Below are positions 46,301-56,899 of a stretch of 64,000 nt of DNA, one piece after another. A program made the translations under genes and the position numbers. Source of the stretch: Heloderma charlesbogerti (Eukaryota; Chordata; Lepidosauria; Squamata; Helodermatidae); contig JANEZZ010002248.1 in the NCBI GenBank assembly GCA_026122225.1, forward strand, positions 124,001-188,000, read 5' to 3'. The notes under the pieces are model-generated. The model was not told the DNA's origin and ran no database searches. It saw nothing but the letters and a program-made list of their open reading frames with translations. The number at the start of each line of letters is the position of its first letter. Position 1 is the stretch's first letter.

Positions 46301-47800
46301 CCCATATTCAGAAACACTATACTTCTGAGCCTTGGAACAAATAACTGGAGGTAACCATCAACATCCTAATGTGCCTGTGAGTTCCTAAAAGGATATGACT
46401 GGCAACTGTTCAAGACAGACACCTTGAATAGATGGTCTTTGGTCTGATCAAGTAAGGCAATTCTCCCCAGGTTTCCTAGTCAATCCAAAAGATAGAGCAC
46501 CTGTCCCCCAGTGCTACAGTCCAGGATGAGTGGACCCTACTGTAGTATTCCCCAAGGCCAATCTGTGATCAAATACTGTTGGGGATGCAACATAAAGTAG
46601 AATACTGTTCATTCAGAAGAAGGAAAATGTACCATCTGTATTCTGTCCTCAGACCATTATCTCCCCACACACGCACACCACCTAAATAGTTTGGCTGCAA
46701 CCAAAACTCTTGCAATAAAACACGGCAAGGATACATCAGGGTGAATTTATTTTTGTTTTTAAGTTAATCTTTTTATGGTTTGGATTCCAATCCATCTATT
46801 TCCCCCATACACACGCACACACACAGGAATTCATGCCCTTAAAACACTAATTTTATCATTAAAGTGCTGTTTTATCAGAGTGTATGAGGCTGAGGAGACG
46901 GAAATGTCAATCTGCACTACATAAAGGAAATTATTAAAATATTAAAAAGAAATGTTCACTTGTAGCAGTGGCAAAGTTCCCTGATGGATGAGATGTAGGA
47001 ATTTTTAAGGAAATGTCAGGTCTTCCCAAGCATATGCTGTATTTGAAGGGGGGATGTTATTGTGAAAGATGAAAAGTGGCACATGTTCAGTCCATTATTT
47101 TGTCACCTATTTGAGTAAAAAGCTGTGAAACTGACAAGGAACAAGCTCTGAGAAATGAAGGTTTCAGCCTATGGAGTAGCTTGGAATAAGAATGAGGGTT
47201 TCTAATTGCAAACAAAATGATATGTCCCATTCACGCTCACAGATATAAGAGCACATGAAAAGTACTCTGAATATTTAGACTTACATATACATTCATAGTA
47301 TACCTACAATATCCAAACGATGACAACATCCTGAGAATTATTCCAACATGACAAGCTCTTCTGAATATCACAGCAATAGTTGAAGTCTGAAAATAGTGTT
47401 TCTGAATCTTATGCTAAGGGCCTCTAACAGAGTGATCCAATGGTCCTACTACATCAGTAGCCACTAATGCTGGCATAATGTTGGTGTGGTATATAGTCTA
47501 GCTCATATGCACTCAAACAGCAAAGTTGAAAGGAAACTCCATAGCAACACCACAGAAATGTACCACACAGCATGAGGCACCAATCTGTCACATCAGCTAT
47601 GTTTGGAAGTGGCCAATTCATATATAGGAGGAGGGAAATGCTTTCTTGGCATAACTTGGCATCACATCGCACATACAAGACACAACCCACTAGACCCAAG
47701 GACACCACAACTCCTTCCAAAGTGTGAAAAACCATGGTATACCAGCAGAAGCCCTGTCACTCCCAGGATCCCTGCAGGTGGGTGTTCAAATTCTAATTCT
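43314..47800. other. long gene-free stretch, mostly unassigned
   Basis: No coding signal or well-bounded repeat in about 4.5 kb. Small structures: a triple 13-mer (CACACTGCCCTCT-type) at 45982-46019, a G-run at 45797-45807, and (GT)n at 46261-46278. 46800-47450 is AT-rich. Confidence 0.45.
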
Positions 47801-47803
47801 CTC

Positions 47804-47848
<45 letters not shown>
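47801..47848. repeat. (CT)n microsatellite
   Basis: TC dinucleotides with two GTC interruptions. Confidence 0.95.
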
Positions 47849-47849
<1 letters not shown>

Positions 47850-47862
47850 ATATATTTCTATC

Positions 47863-48211
47863 TAGACATGGGTGAGAAATTCATCAGGTTTGCATTCTTA
47901 TGTGAAATCACCCAATTTGCACCACCTGGAACTTTGCAATGCATTTTTTCAAAACAACCAAAACTTGTCCAAAAACATGCGTACATTTGAAAAATGTGTG
48001 CAGGGAAATGCAAACATTTGAAAACTGTGAAAAAATATGTTTTAGTCAATGGGTACATGCATACAAAATGTGTACATTGGAAAAATGCACACAGAAATAA
48101 GTATGAATTCCTGTGCAGAAAAAAATGCTCACAATCTGATGTGGAACTGGGACAGAATGATGGGAAAATGAGAACCTGAACAACATCTAGCTTGATATTT
48201 GCCCGTCTCTG
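47863..48211. mobile_element. group B hAT-like element, old copy
   Basis: Begins TAGACATGGGTGAGAAATTC and ends TTTGCCCGTCTCTG, both eroded forms of the group ends. Flanks are TTTCTATC and TTTCTACT, 6 of 8. Interior 'TTTGAAAAATGTGTGCA' repeats match 4005-4421. Confidence 0.75.
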
Positions 48212-48889
48212 TTTCTACTCCTTCCATCTTTCTTCCATCATGGAACTCAGGGCAGTGTACATGGGGTTCCCAGGTGGTCTCCTTCCGGGCACTAACCAGA
48301 CTCAGATGTGCTTAGCTGCAAGATGCCCACATCATGTCCCTCAGATGATGCTCTGCGGCCCTTATATCATAAACGCAATATTTCTCCCATATTTTTTGAC
48401 CATTCTCATTCAATTTAATAGAAATGCTTTCGAAAAGGAATTCAAAGGAGAAGAAAAGTTTGCAGAAATTCTCATGGGACTGGGTTTGACATTCTTGTAC
48501 TAACCTTACTTATGAAGTGGCCAGGGAGTGTGCATGAGTGTCCTGTCTTTCATTGCACAATCATCTCTCCAATAGTCCGTAGCCTCCTTGGCTTCCCACA
48601 CATCAATGAAAGCCCAGAGGAAGACATCATGAGGTAATTCCTCCCATTAGGCTTTTTTCAGATTAGGAAGTCCAGGCAGCTAGGGAGGCTGCAGAATAAT
48701 GGAGAGATGTGTAATAGAAAGGTAAAACACACATAGCACCTCAGCCGCCTTAACAGGACTAGAACCCAGACCCTACAGGAGCAGACAAAGGAGAACAGGA
48801 TGGGGCATCTGTAATCTCCAGCAGCCAAGGGCACACACACCAGAAATGAGAAAGACGCATAAGGACCCATAGTCTAGTGAATAGCACCA
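48212..48889. other. no gene recognised
   Basis: Nothing supported. Confidence 0.4.
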
Positions 48890-49200
48890 CTTTTAATCAT
48901 TGGCACCCCCAAGGGGCCCACACACCAGAAGGAGCATACTGACAAGGGCCCCTGGACGTGCTCCCCCTCTTCACCACTGCAACCTGCTTATTCAAATGTC
49001 TCTCACTCTGGACCAGACAACAGTGGTGGTGCATAGGAGGAGCAATAAATACCACTGCCTACTTCCTCACAGACTCTCTGCCTGTCTAGCAAGCAAGTGG
49101 TAGCAATAAAAAGGAAGAGCAATAGCAGCTGGTGACAATGGCGGCAAGAAAGCCAAGACACTGAGGGCGGGGGGTCATTGAGTCTGTCCCACAAAAACGT
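48890..49200 (+). repeat. unclassified ~300-bp dispersed repeat
   Basis: Matches, in opposite orientation, 57470-57760: shared blocks 'CCAGACAACAGTGGTGGTGC', 'TAGCAGCTGGTGACAATGGC', 'CTAGCAAGCAAGTGGTAGCA'. Neither copy has recognisable termini or coding capacity. Confidence 0.65.
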
Positions 49201-50226
49201 GGAGCTGGCAAGCTCACTGGCTCAATTTGGATGGACCTGGGGTAAGCCAAGCTATTTCCCCCAACCCCTTGATCCCTATACCTTGTTGTGCCCCTCAAAG
49301 CCCCCCCCCCTTTCTCTTTGCCACCTCCTCACCTGGCTGCACTTGGCTCCAGCACTGAGCGGTCTTTGCTCTACCACATGGGAAATGTAGTTTTCCCAAG
49401 GACTGATGCAGAAGTCGGTGTCCCTTGAGAAATTGTATTTCCCACACTACTTCCACTCGGCAAACTGCTATGCTACTGAAGTAGGAAGGGTGTGATTAAT
49501 TCTTCATGAGAGGCTGCTCATGAATACCTGCCTCCAACCTCCATCCACCCTACGTACACACACACACACACACACACACATGTGCAGTCTAATGCAGGGC
49601 ATCTAGTGCAGAATGCCTTATTTCAGGGTGGGGAGATGAGAGAAAGACCCTTGAAATAGCTTTGCCTTCTAATACCCAGTGCATATTTCTCAGCATGCTA
49701 GTTTTCGTTTCCATGCTCTAGCTATTGTTCCTCTCTGTGGTACTCCTTCTGGAATTCTTGCTTTATAAAATGCTATAGCAAAGGGTTGAAGGATTTTTTT
49801 TTTCCCCCTTCCCACTTGTATACTGCCAGGGGACCTTTTTTGAAGACCTCACTTTTACTATCAAGAGCAAAGGAGGCAGACCTGGTGGCCTTGTGGGATT
49901 TAATTAGAGTTCACCAAGTTAGACTCTCCAAGCTCTCAAAGCCCTCATTTAAATATAAGTTCACTCACATTTCAACTGTTCCTTAGGTCCTTATTAAAAT
50001 TTCAAGTTATTAAAGAGAACATTCTGAGATTTTGCACTACATATAAAATAAACCAGAGATGTGCAGACAGCGAAATACCCTTTTATGTGGATATTAAAAC
50101 CCTGCCAACTGCAAGTGAGATAACTAGACCACAAATTACAGCCCTGCTGAATACAGTTATAATCCATGCGGTCACCAAACAACAATTCTGCTGTAACTAC
50201 ACCTGGGCAACCTGAACAAGAAGGGC

Positions 50227-50227
<1 letters not shown>
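49201..50227. other. no gene; (CA)n at 49556-49580
   Basis: Mostly unassigned. C-run at 49302-49311. Confidence 0.4.
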
Positions 50228-50260
<33 letters not shown>

Positions 50261-50266
50261 TTTCTT
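50228..50266. repeat. (TTTC)n microsatellite
   Basis: Pure CTTT units with one CTTCC interruption. Confidence 0.95.
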
Positions 50267-50652
50267 GGTAAAGCATTGATTCTTTGGGCAGTTAAGAATA
50301 ATAAGTATTATTACACATACTCCTACTGTATGTGGTTGGAGTAACGTTCCTTTTGTAAAGATGTCAGTCAAAGCCCTTGTTATACACTAATGACACATCA
50401 GATCCATTTAAGATAACATTTCTTGTCAGTCAAAAACCTTGTAACACTCTGAGAAGATAAAAGAGCCATGTATAATAAGGTTTCTGGCTGACAACATAGC
50501 AATTTGACAAACACATATATTGCATAATATTTGAAATACTGGGTATAGCTTTCAGGATTGGATCATTCCCTTGTTCCATCATGTAGCCTCATATTTTATG
50601 GCTGAAAACATACACCCCACCCAATTAGTTAATAGAAGACATGAAAGACTAA

Positions 50653-50743
50653 GGCTGCAATCCTATGCCAATGTACCTGGGAGTAAGCCCCACTGAACTC
50701 AGTATGGCTTACTTCTGAGGAGACATACATAGGATTGCACTGC
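50653..50743. mobile_element. PIF/Harbinger-like MITE
   Basis: Ends GGCTGCAATCCTATGCC and CATAGGATTGCACTGC. Centre 'GAGTAAGCCCCACTGAACTC' pairs with 'TATGGCTTACTTCTGAGG'. Flanks TAA/TAG fit a 3-bp TWA target with decay. Confidence 0.75.
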
Positions 50744-50783
50744 TAGACACCCACCATCAGTAGAGGGAAGATTCATACCCTTA

Positions 50784-50900
50784 GGGCACAACCCTATGCA
50801 TGTTTAGACAGAAAATAAAGTCCTATAGCTCCCAGCATGCCACAGCCACCCTTGGATTTGTAGGACTTTTTTCTGTCTAAACATGCACAGGATTGTGCCC
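50784..50900. mobile_element. PIF/Harbinger-like MITE with TTA target
   Basis: 117 bp, ends GGGCACAACCCTATGCATG and CATGCACAGGATTGTGCCC. The inverted match continues through 'TTTAGACAGAAAA' and 'TTTTCTGTCTAAA'. Flanks are TTA at 50781-50783 and 50901-50903. Confidence 0.85.
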
Positions 50901-50954
50901 TTAATATGTATTCCAGAAATATGTCACCACATTGTTCATTTCTCTGTTTGCTTG

Positions 50955-50955
<1 letters not shown>

Positions 50956-50987
<32 letters not shown>
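50956..50987. repeat. (TG)n microsatellite
   Basis: Uninterrupted GT dinucleotides. Confidence 0.97.
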
Positions 50988-50988
<1 letters not shown>

Positions 50989-51378
50989 TTCATATTAATT
51001 CACATCACGGTCATGTGATGAAACTTCAGCTCACCACATCCTTTTCACATTTCAAAGAATTTTTTTTTTTAATTGTATGTTGGCATCTCATAACTAGTCT
51101 GTGAAATCTCAGGGCATTCTTTTTATTGGCTTTGTTTTCAGGGTTAAACAAATAAAGCAACAATATCATAGTATGCTCCAATGGCAGTATGGTTCACCCA
51201 CTTTATAGTTCCCTTTTGTCATCTGTTAGAGCTGGTTTGATAGTATGTTCACCATGCGGAAGTCACTTTTCAGCACTCCATGTGGAAGGTGCCATCATAG
51301 TGCACACACAACACAACAACCCACAGTTCAACAACAACCAACACTTCAATGATAACTCACACTCAACCCACACTCTGC

Positions 51379-51875
51379 TAGGGATGGATGGACTCATCCT
51401 AGTCCACCTTACGCGTCGCACACCAGAGCCCTGCCAGCCAGCCGCCTGTTCCTGTTCACTGCATGAGCCACTGAACAGTCCATGAGCTTCTGGTGAGCAT
51501 GTGCCCATTCCCTCAGCGAACCACCATTTTGCATAAAAATGGCAACTCATTCTTTTACGTAAAGGGCCTTTTACGGAAATGGACCATTTATGCCTGTAAT
51601 CTTGCAAAAATGGCCGCTTTACGGCTGCCATTTGCATAGAAGGCCCATTATGTAATAGAGCAAGCTGTTATTTTAATGCAAAATGGTGGCTTGCTGAGGA
51701 ATGGGTGGCCACAGGCTGCTTGCCGGTCACTTGTGGACCATCCAGCTCGCATGGCATGCTGAACAAGGTCTGACAAGTGTGGTGGTCTGTGGACTGAAGG
51801 CTGGGAGGCCGAGTTGGGGGGTGCAGGGGAGTCTACCAGTCTCCACTCCCCTCTTAGACTCCCACAACATCCCTA
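51379..51875. mobile_element. group C hAT-like element
   Basis: 497 bp, begins TAGGGATGGATGGACTC and ends CCACAACATCCCTA. Interior holds AAATGGC/GCCATTT boxes and hairpins around 51550-51620. Flanks CACTCTGC and TACTCAAC match at only 5 of 8 positions. Confidence 0.75.
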
Positions 51876-53626
51876 TACTCAACCTTGGATATGGGTTGCC
51901 ATGTTGCATGAAACCAGTCTCTGTGTAGCATTTTCAGGGGATTGAAAGATCTGCAATAAGAAATCTGCTTCCTCCAGTCCAGTTGCACATATCTAATCTG
52001 GATGCAATCCAGTGGATGCATCTTGATTTCATCATGTGGGGGCCATATTTATATGAACACATCACGACGGATGAATTACAGAGATTTCCCACTTCCAGAA
52101 GAGATTTCCCTGGAAAATCATCCTGCTATTAATCCAGTTTCTTAGTTATCATGAACTCCTTTTTGTTGCTTGTATCAGAGTGACGTTTATGCTCTCACAG
52201 GGAAAAAGATTGAGCCCATTGCCCATTAGAAGATCAGTAAAAGGAGATTTCATATCAAGTAGGCATTTTACACACAGATGAACTAGATCAGTCTTCCCAA
52301 TGTTCATCTAAAAATTAGCTGCCATCCCACTCAGTTTTAATAACACAAAGTGTCAAGTGAGACACTGCTTTGTTTGGATCTATAAAAACCAGTTAGTAAG
52401 TCTGAGTATTATCAGCAGCGACATAGTAATAAAGCCCAGATCTATTAATAATACTGCCAAGAAAAGTGTATATATACACAAATAAAAGGGTAGGAATAGA
52501 TCCCTGAGGGAAAACATATTTTATAGTAACGGTTCCTGATAAGCTGCATACCCAATATAGCAAGAGGGTCTGCTGACAAAGATAATTACATTTTTCTAAC
52601 CAATTTGATGCTGTCCTAAAAATTCCCAGCCCTTGATTCCAGATGATTTAACAATACATCATTGTCTACTCTGCCAGAGATGCCTTACGAATCTAACCTA
52701 AAAAGCAACAATAACACTTTTTATTGGCAGCCATTCAAATATCACTGAAGAGACACATGGGCAGTCTGAGATCTAAGAATATCCAGTAGTAATTTGAACC
52801 TATTCCAAATATCCACTGATAATTAAACCAGTTTTACAGCTGTGGTGTTTCCCATATCTTTCCTTCCCCCAACCTGTCCCACTATCTCCCACCATACTTT
52901 GCAATAATACACAGATAAAAAATTAGTCGTTTACTTCCCAGGGACATACATTACATATTATTTTGTCTTGTAACACCACTATTGTGGCTGCCTGAGGGTA
53001 TTGGCAGGGAAGAATCAGTAGTGAGAGGAGGGTGTGTAACCCTTCCCTTGTCTTAACATGCTTGCTTGGGACATTGTCTCTAAACATGTCTACAAATGAC
53101 TCCTCCATGCACAGTGAATAAACCCTTCCAAAACACAAATGCCTTGAGCGAATTGTGCTAGGGCAAATGTTTCCCACTTTGACCCTGGCTCAAGTCTACC
53201 AGAATACAGGTTGCTGTCTGTCCATTTGAGCTAGCCCACCAACCAGCCAAACCACAATTGAGCCGAGCGTGATTAAGTGGAAATGTTTAGTCAAAGTAGA
53301 GGACTGCCCAAATAAGACACTGAGGGAATTAATGAGATAAGATCAGATAATTTCCAGAAAATTGTATTTTATTGAGAAAGTATAACAAAATGCCAATTTA
53401 ATGGTCCTTTATGCTTTGTTCAAACACAGGAAGGGTGCAGTGATCTATGGCTGCAAGGACGGAGACCCATCCAGGGACTCAGGACAACAAGGATTCACAA
53501 AAAGTGGGAAGGGAGAACTGAGAGTTCCTGAATTCAAGGGGATAAAAAGCTCAGAAAGTTGAAGTTCTGGTGTTTCAGGGCAGCCAGTGACAGACTCAGG
53601 AGGCAAAACATTCACAAAGGAGTGGG
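51876..53626. other. no gene recognised
   Basis: About 1.75 kb with short frames only. 52250-52850 resembles the decayed 3' part of an L2-like LINE in tone (phrases on 'TTCCCAATGTTCATC', 'AAAATTCCCAGCCCTTG') but no motif is firm. Confidence 0.35.
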
Positions 53627-54321
53627 TAGGGATGTCGGAGAATTTCTCCACGAGTCTCCGGGAGGCTGAATGCCAGCGCATTCGGCCCCCCGAAATTGGT
53701 GGGGAAATTGTCCGGCCCCCCCCTGGGATGGGACTTACCTCGTGCGAATGTCCCTCTCGGAGGCGGGTCCCGGCGGCGGTTCGGCAGCGGTTCGGCGGCG
53801 GTGGCCCGTCTTCTGACCGGCTGCCTCCGCCGTCATTTCCCAGTAAAGTAAAAACAAAAAAAAAAGTGATAGGCTACGTAACGATAGGCTATTTGCGTTG
53901 CCCTTATTTTCACCGTAGTCTACGTAAATCTTTACGTAGACTACCCGTGCCCATGGGCGCCGCCATTTGCGTATGCGCTTTTTTTTTTTTTCAAAGTCAG
54001 CCGTGATAGGCTACGTAAAGATTTACGTAGCCTATCACGGCTGACTTTGAAAATCTAACGATGTAAATCGTTACGTAGCCTATCACTTTGTGTTTTTTTT
54101 TTACTTTAGTTTTTTCTTTCGCGGCCGGAGAGACGAGGCGCTCCCCTCCGGCCAGAATTTCGGCAGGGAGGGATGGGGCGCCTCCCCCCTGGCCTGAATT
54201 TCAGCTGGGAGGGGCGGGGCGCCTCCCCACCCACCAAGAATTTCAGGGGGAAAACCGGAGCGCCTCCCCCCCCCACAGAAAACGTCTGCGGGACCAGGTA
54301 AGGGACTTTCGTCCATCCCTA
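53627..54321 (+). mobile_element. group A hairpin-array element, 695 bp, exact 8-bp duplication
   Basis: Begins TAGGGATGTCGGAGAATTTC and ends TTTCGTCCATCCCTA. Flanks are both GGAGTGGG (53619-53626 and 54322-54329). Left end type as at 23611. A GCGGCGGTTCGGC block follows, then hairpins at 53905-53945 (TAGTCTACGTAAATC) and 54000-54052 (CAGCCGTGATAGGCTACG... and complement), and tandem GGCGCCTCCCC units at 54135-54270. Donor-like GAGGTAAGT is at 53733-53741 (minus) and CAGGTAAGG at 54295-54303 (plus). Confidence 0.96.
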
Positions 54322-54823
54322 GGAGTGGGGTGGTCCTGGAAGTTAACCTAGATGAAATGATTGTTTACCCAAAGGTGGGCATCTCACTAATATGCTTTGC
54401 CTTCCTCGCTTCTTTTTAATGTTCTCCTCAGCTGGATTCTGTTGTTGACTTGCTTTGATTTAAGTCTTAAAAATAATTTCACGCTGTAAACCAGAATGTA
54501 AACTGTTGACTAACCTGCCTAAATAAATTTACACTTTGAACTTATCTATATTTCTTTGGAAGTAATTCCCACTAAATTCATTATGATTTAATGATCTCAA
54601 AGTCAGGAAGATGTCCTAGGTTTTGAGGGTATTTGAAGGGAATTTGTTTGCTTGAGTGTTTTGTTTTGTTTTAATGTTTTAGACTTGCTGAATCAAAATC
54701 TGTCTGTATCTAAAGATGCACTTTAGCTTTTATTCTAAAATCATGAGTGGTAGCCAAGATGGCTGATGCCAACTCCATACCAGCATAAACCTACTATTGC
54801 AGCCATATTGTTTAAGCACTGAT
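54322..54823. other. no gene recognised
   Basis: Nothing supported. Confidence 0.4.
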
Positions 54824-55274
54824 GGGCACAATCCTATGGCCTCTAGACAGCAGCTAGACAGCCTTAGGATTTTTTGGTTTCCAGGAACCAACCTCGAAGC
54901 CAGGACTCCAAGATCGGTTCCCAGAAAACTGCCTTCTCACCACCTCTTCTGCCACCTCGTAGGCAGTATGGATCGTCTCCAGGTCTGTGCTCAGAACAGC
55001 AGCGTGGAGCAGGGTGCAAGGGGGCATTCCTGGAGGTGAGGGGATGGTGGAAGCACCGGTACAACACTTCCTATGTGCTGCCCAGCCTCCCCCCCCCCGC
55101 CCCCGCCGCTCTGAGCCGCCCTGGCTAAACAGCTGAAATCAGCCATCTAGCCACAAATGCAGGCTGGCTGAAGTGCGTAGGAGAAGATCCTCTCCATCCT
55201 CCGCCTCATCTGCATTGGATAGTCGGTTGCCTCCACGTTTGGAGGCGGCCGACTGTCCCCATAGGATTGCACCC
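54824..55274. mobile_element. ~450-bp Harbinger-like non-autonomous element
   Basis: Ends GGGCACAATCCTATGGCC and CCATAGGATTGCACCC. It has an internal hairpin near 54880-54930 ('GGTTTCCAGGAACCAACCTC' with its inverted partner). Same family as 60921-61372, which has the same ends, length (452 bp) and hairpin, in the opposite orientation. Flanks TGAT/TAAT are not a clean duplication. Confidence 0.75.
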
Positions 55275-55387
55275 TAATTAATAACATTTTGAGATTAGGC
55301 CTAATATTTACCTCAAACTGTTGATAAAGAGCTGGGAAAGTCCCCTCAAATAGCCTCAAAACATGTGTAACCAATCTATTATTGTGC

Positions 55388-56304
55388 TAGGGATGGCGGA
55401 GAATTCTGCCACGGATTTCAGTGAGGCCGAATGCCCCCCGAAATCCATGGCGGAACAGCCTGCCGCCCCCCCACAGATCCCCCCCCGGATGAGACTTACC
55501 TGGGGCGGATGTTCCGGACGGCAGCGGCTCCGGCGGCGGCTGGTGTTTCGACCAGCTGCCGCAGCCACCATTTGCAGTCTGGTCCTTTTTTTTTACCCAG
55601 ATGTGATAGGCTACGTAAAGACTTACGTAGCCTATCACATCTGGGTAAAAAAAAAAACGGCGTATGAAAAGGGCAGCAGCTACGGCGGCCGCCATTTGCG
55701 TTCCTTATTTTTTGCCGTTTTAATCTACATAAATATTTACGTAAGATAAAATGGCAAAAAAAAGGGGAATGCAAATAGCGTAGTGGGCGCTATTTGCATT
55801 CCTTTTTTATTCGCCTTTTAGCCTACGTAAATATTTACGTAGGCTAGAACAGCGAAAAATGAAGGAATGCAAATAGTGCCCACTATGCTATTTGCATTCC
55901 CCTTTTTTTCGCCGTTTTATCTTACGTAAATATTTATGTAAGATAAATCGACGAAAAATAGGGAACGCAAATGGCGGCAGCCATAGCCGCCACCATTTGT
56001 GTAGGTTGGGTTTTTTGAGGGGGGGGTTAGCCATGATAGGCTACGTAAATTCTTACATAGCCTATCACGGCTGCCTGGCTGGATGCAAATGGCGGCCACT
56101 ATGGCGGCCGCCATTTGCGTCCACAGCAGCCTGTCCGTGGCTGGAAATCTGGCTGTGGACAGCCCTGGCCGGCTGCTTCACTGCCTGGCCGCAGAGCAGA
56201 GCCGGCCGTTGAGGATTCCGGGGAGGAGGACCGGATCACCTCCCCCCCATCCCCCCCACCATGAAAGATTCCGCAAAAAGCTAAGTGGGTTTCATACATT
56301 CGTA
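55388..56304 (+). mobile_element. group A hairpin-array element, 917 bp, exact 8-bp duplication, nine hairpins in a row
   Basis: Begins TAGGGATGGCGGAGAATTCT and ends TTCATACATTCGTA. Flanks are both TATTGTGC (55380-55387 and 56305-56312). From 55588 to 56120 it is an almost continuous row of hairpins: 55588-55652, 55713-55760, 55770-55797, 55812-55853, 55869-55897, 55908-55955, 55965-56001, 56029-56071 and 56083-56120. TACGTAAAT-type and GCAAATRGCG-type hairpins alternate. ATGCAAAT octamers occur several times. Donor-like CAGGTAAGT is at 55494-55502 (minus); its right-hand counterpart has decayed. Confidence 0.96.
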
Positions 56305-56781
56305 TATTGTGCACAGAATCCTAGACTGAGTGAAGTTATTCAGATGTTCTTTGCTCCACATGACTAATATCACATAGAGAGAGAGCAGGGCCACATGTGT
56401 TAGCCCCAACCTGACTTCAAGAATCCTGCTAGGGATGGACAAATCTGTCAGTTTCAGTTTCTCCTTTTTTCCAGTCTTAAATCTGGTTTGTCCCAAACTT
56501 TGAGAATTAAAATGTTTGGAATGTATGCATTTCTCCTGATACATGCATGTTTGTATGCAACTTGGTCTGATATACACATTTTTAGCAAGTGATTTTCCCA
56601 ACGTAATGTATGTTGAACCTTATTTTTATTAATATAAGCATTTTTGTGTGCACTTTCCCCTAATACATGCATTTTTGATTGGAGTATTCTAAATCTGGAG
56701 AAGTGTACTGTAACATATGCCTGTGATATTAGTGCATGTGTTCGCATTGTTAAATGTGACCAGGGTAAGATAGGGTTAATA

Positions 56782-56890
56782 CCTCAGAATCCACCCCCAC
56801 ACATAAGCCCTTCCCACCTTTCACTTCCTAACACTAAGTGTTAGGGAGTGAAAGGTGGGAGGGGCTTATGTGTGGGGGTGGATTCTGAGG
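56782..56890. repeat. 109-bp near-perfect hairpin
   Basis: Two 54-base arms around a single base at 56836. Only two positions are unpaired as DNA, and both would be G-U pairs in RNA. Arms begin CCTCAGAATCCACCCCCAC. Confidence 0.97.
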
Positions 56891-56891
56891 C

Positions 56892-56899
56892 TATAAAAG
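56892..56899 (+). promoter_or_regulatory. TATA box candidate
   Basis: TATAAAAG directly follows the hairpin, as expected of an RNA polymerase II promoter in an LTR. No transcript evidence. Confidence 0.4.

Noticed and set aside
55588..56120. Regularly spaced palindromic repeats that resemble a CRISPR array
   Set aside because: The DNA is vertebrate, the repeats alternate between two types, spacers are not unique segments of constant length, and the whole sits between transposon termini with an 8-bp duplication.
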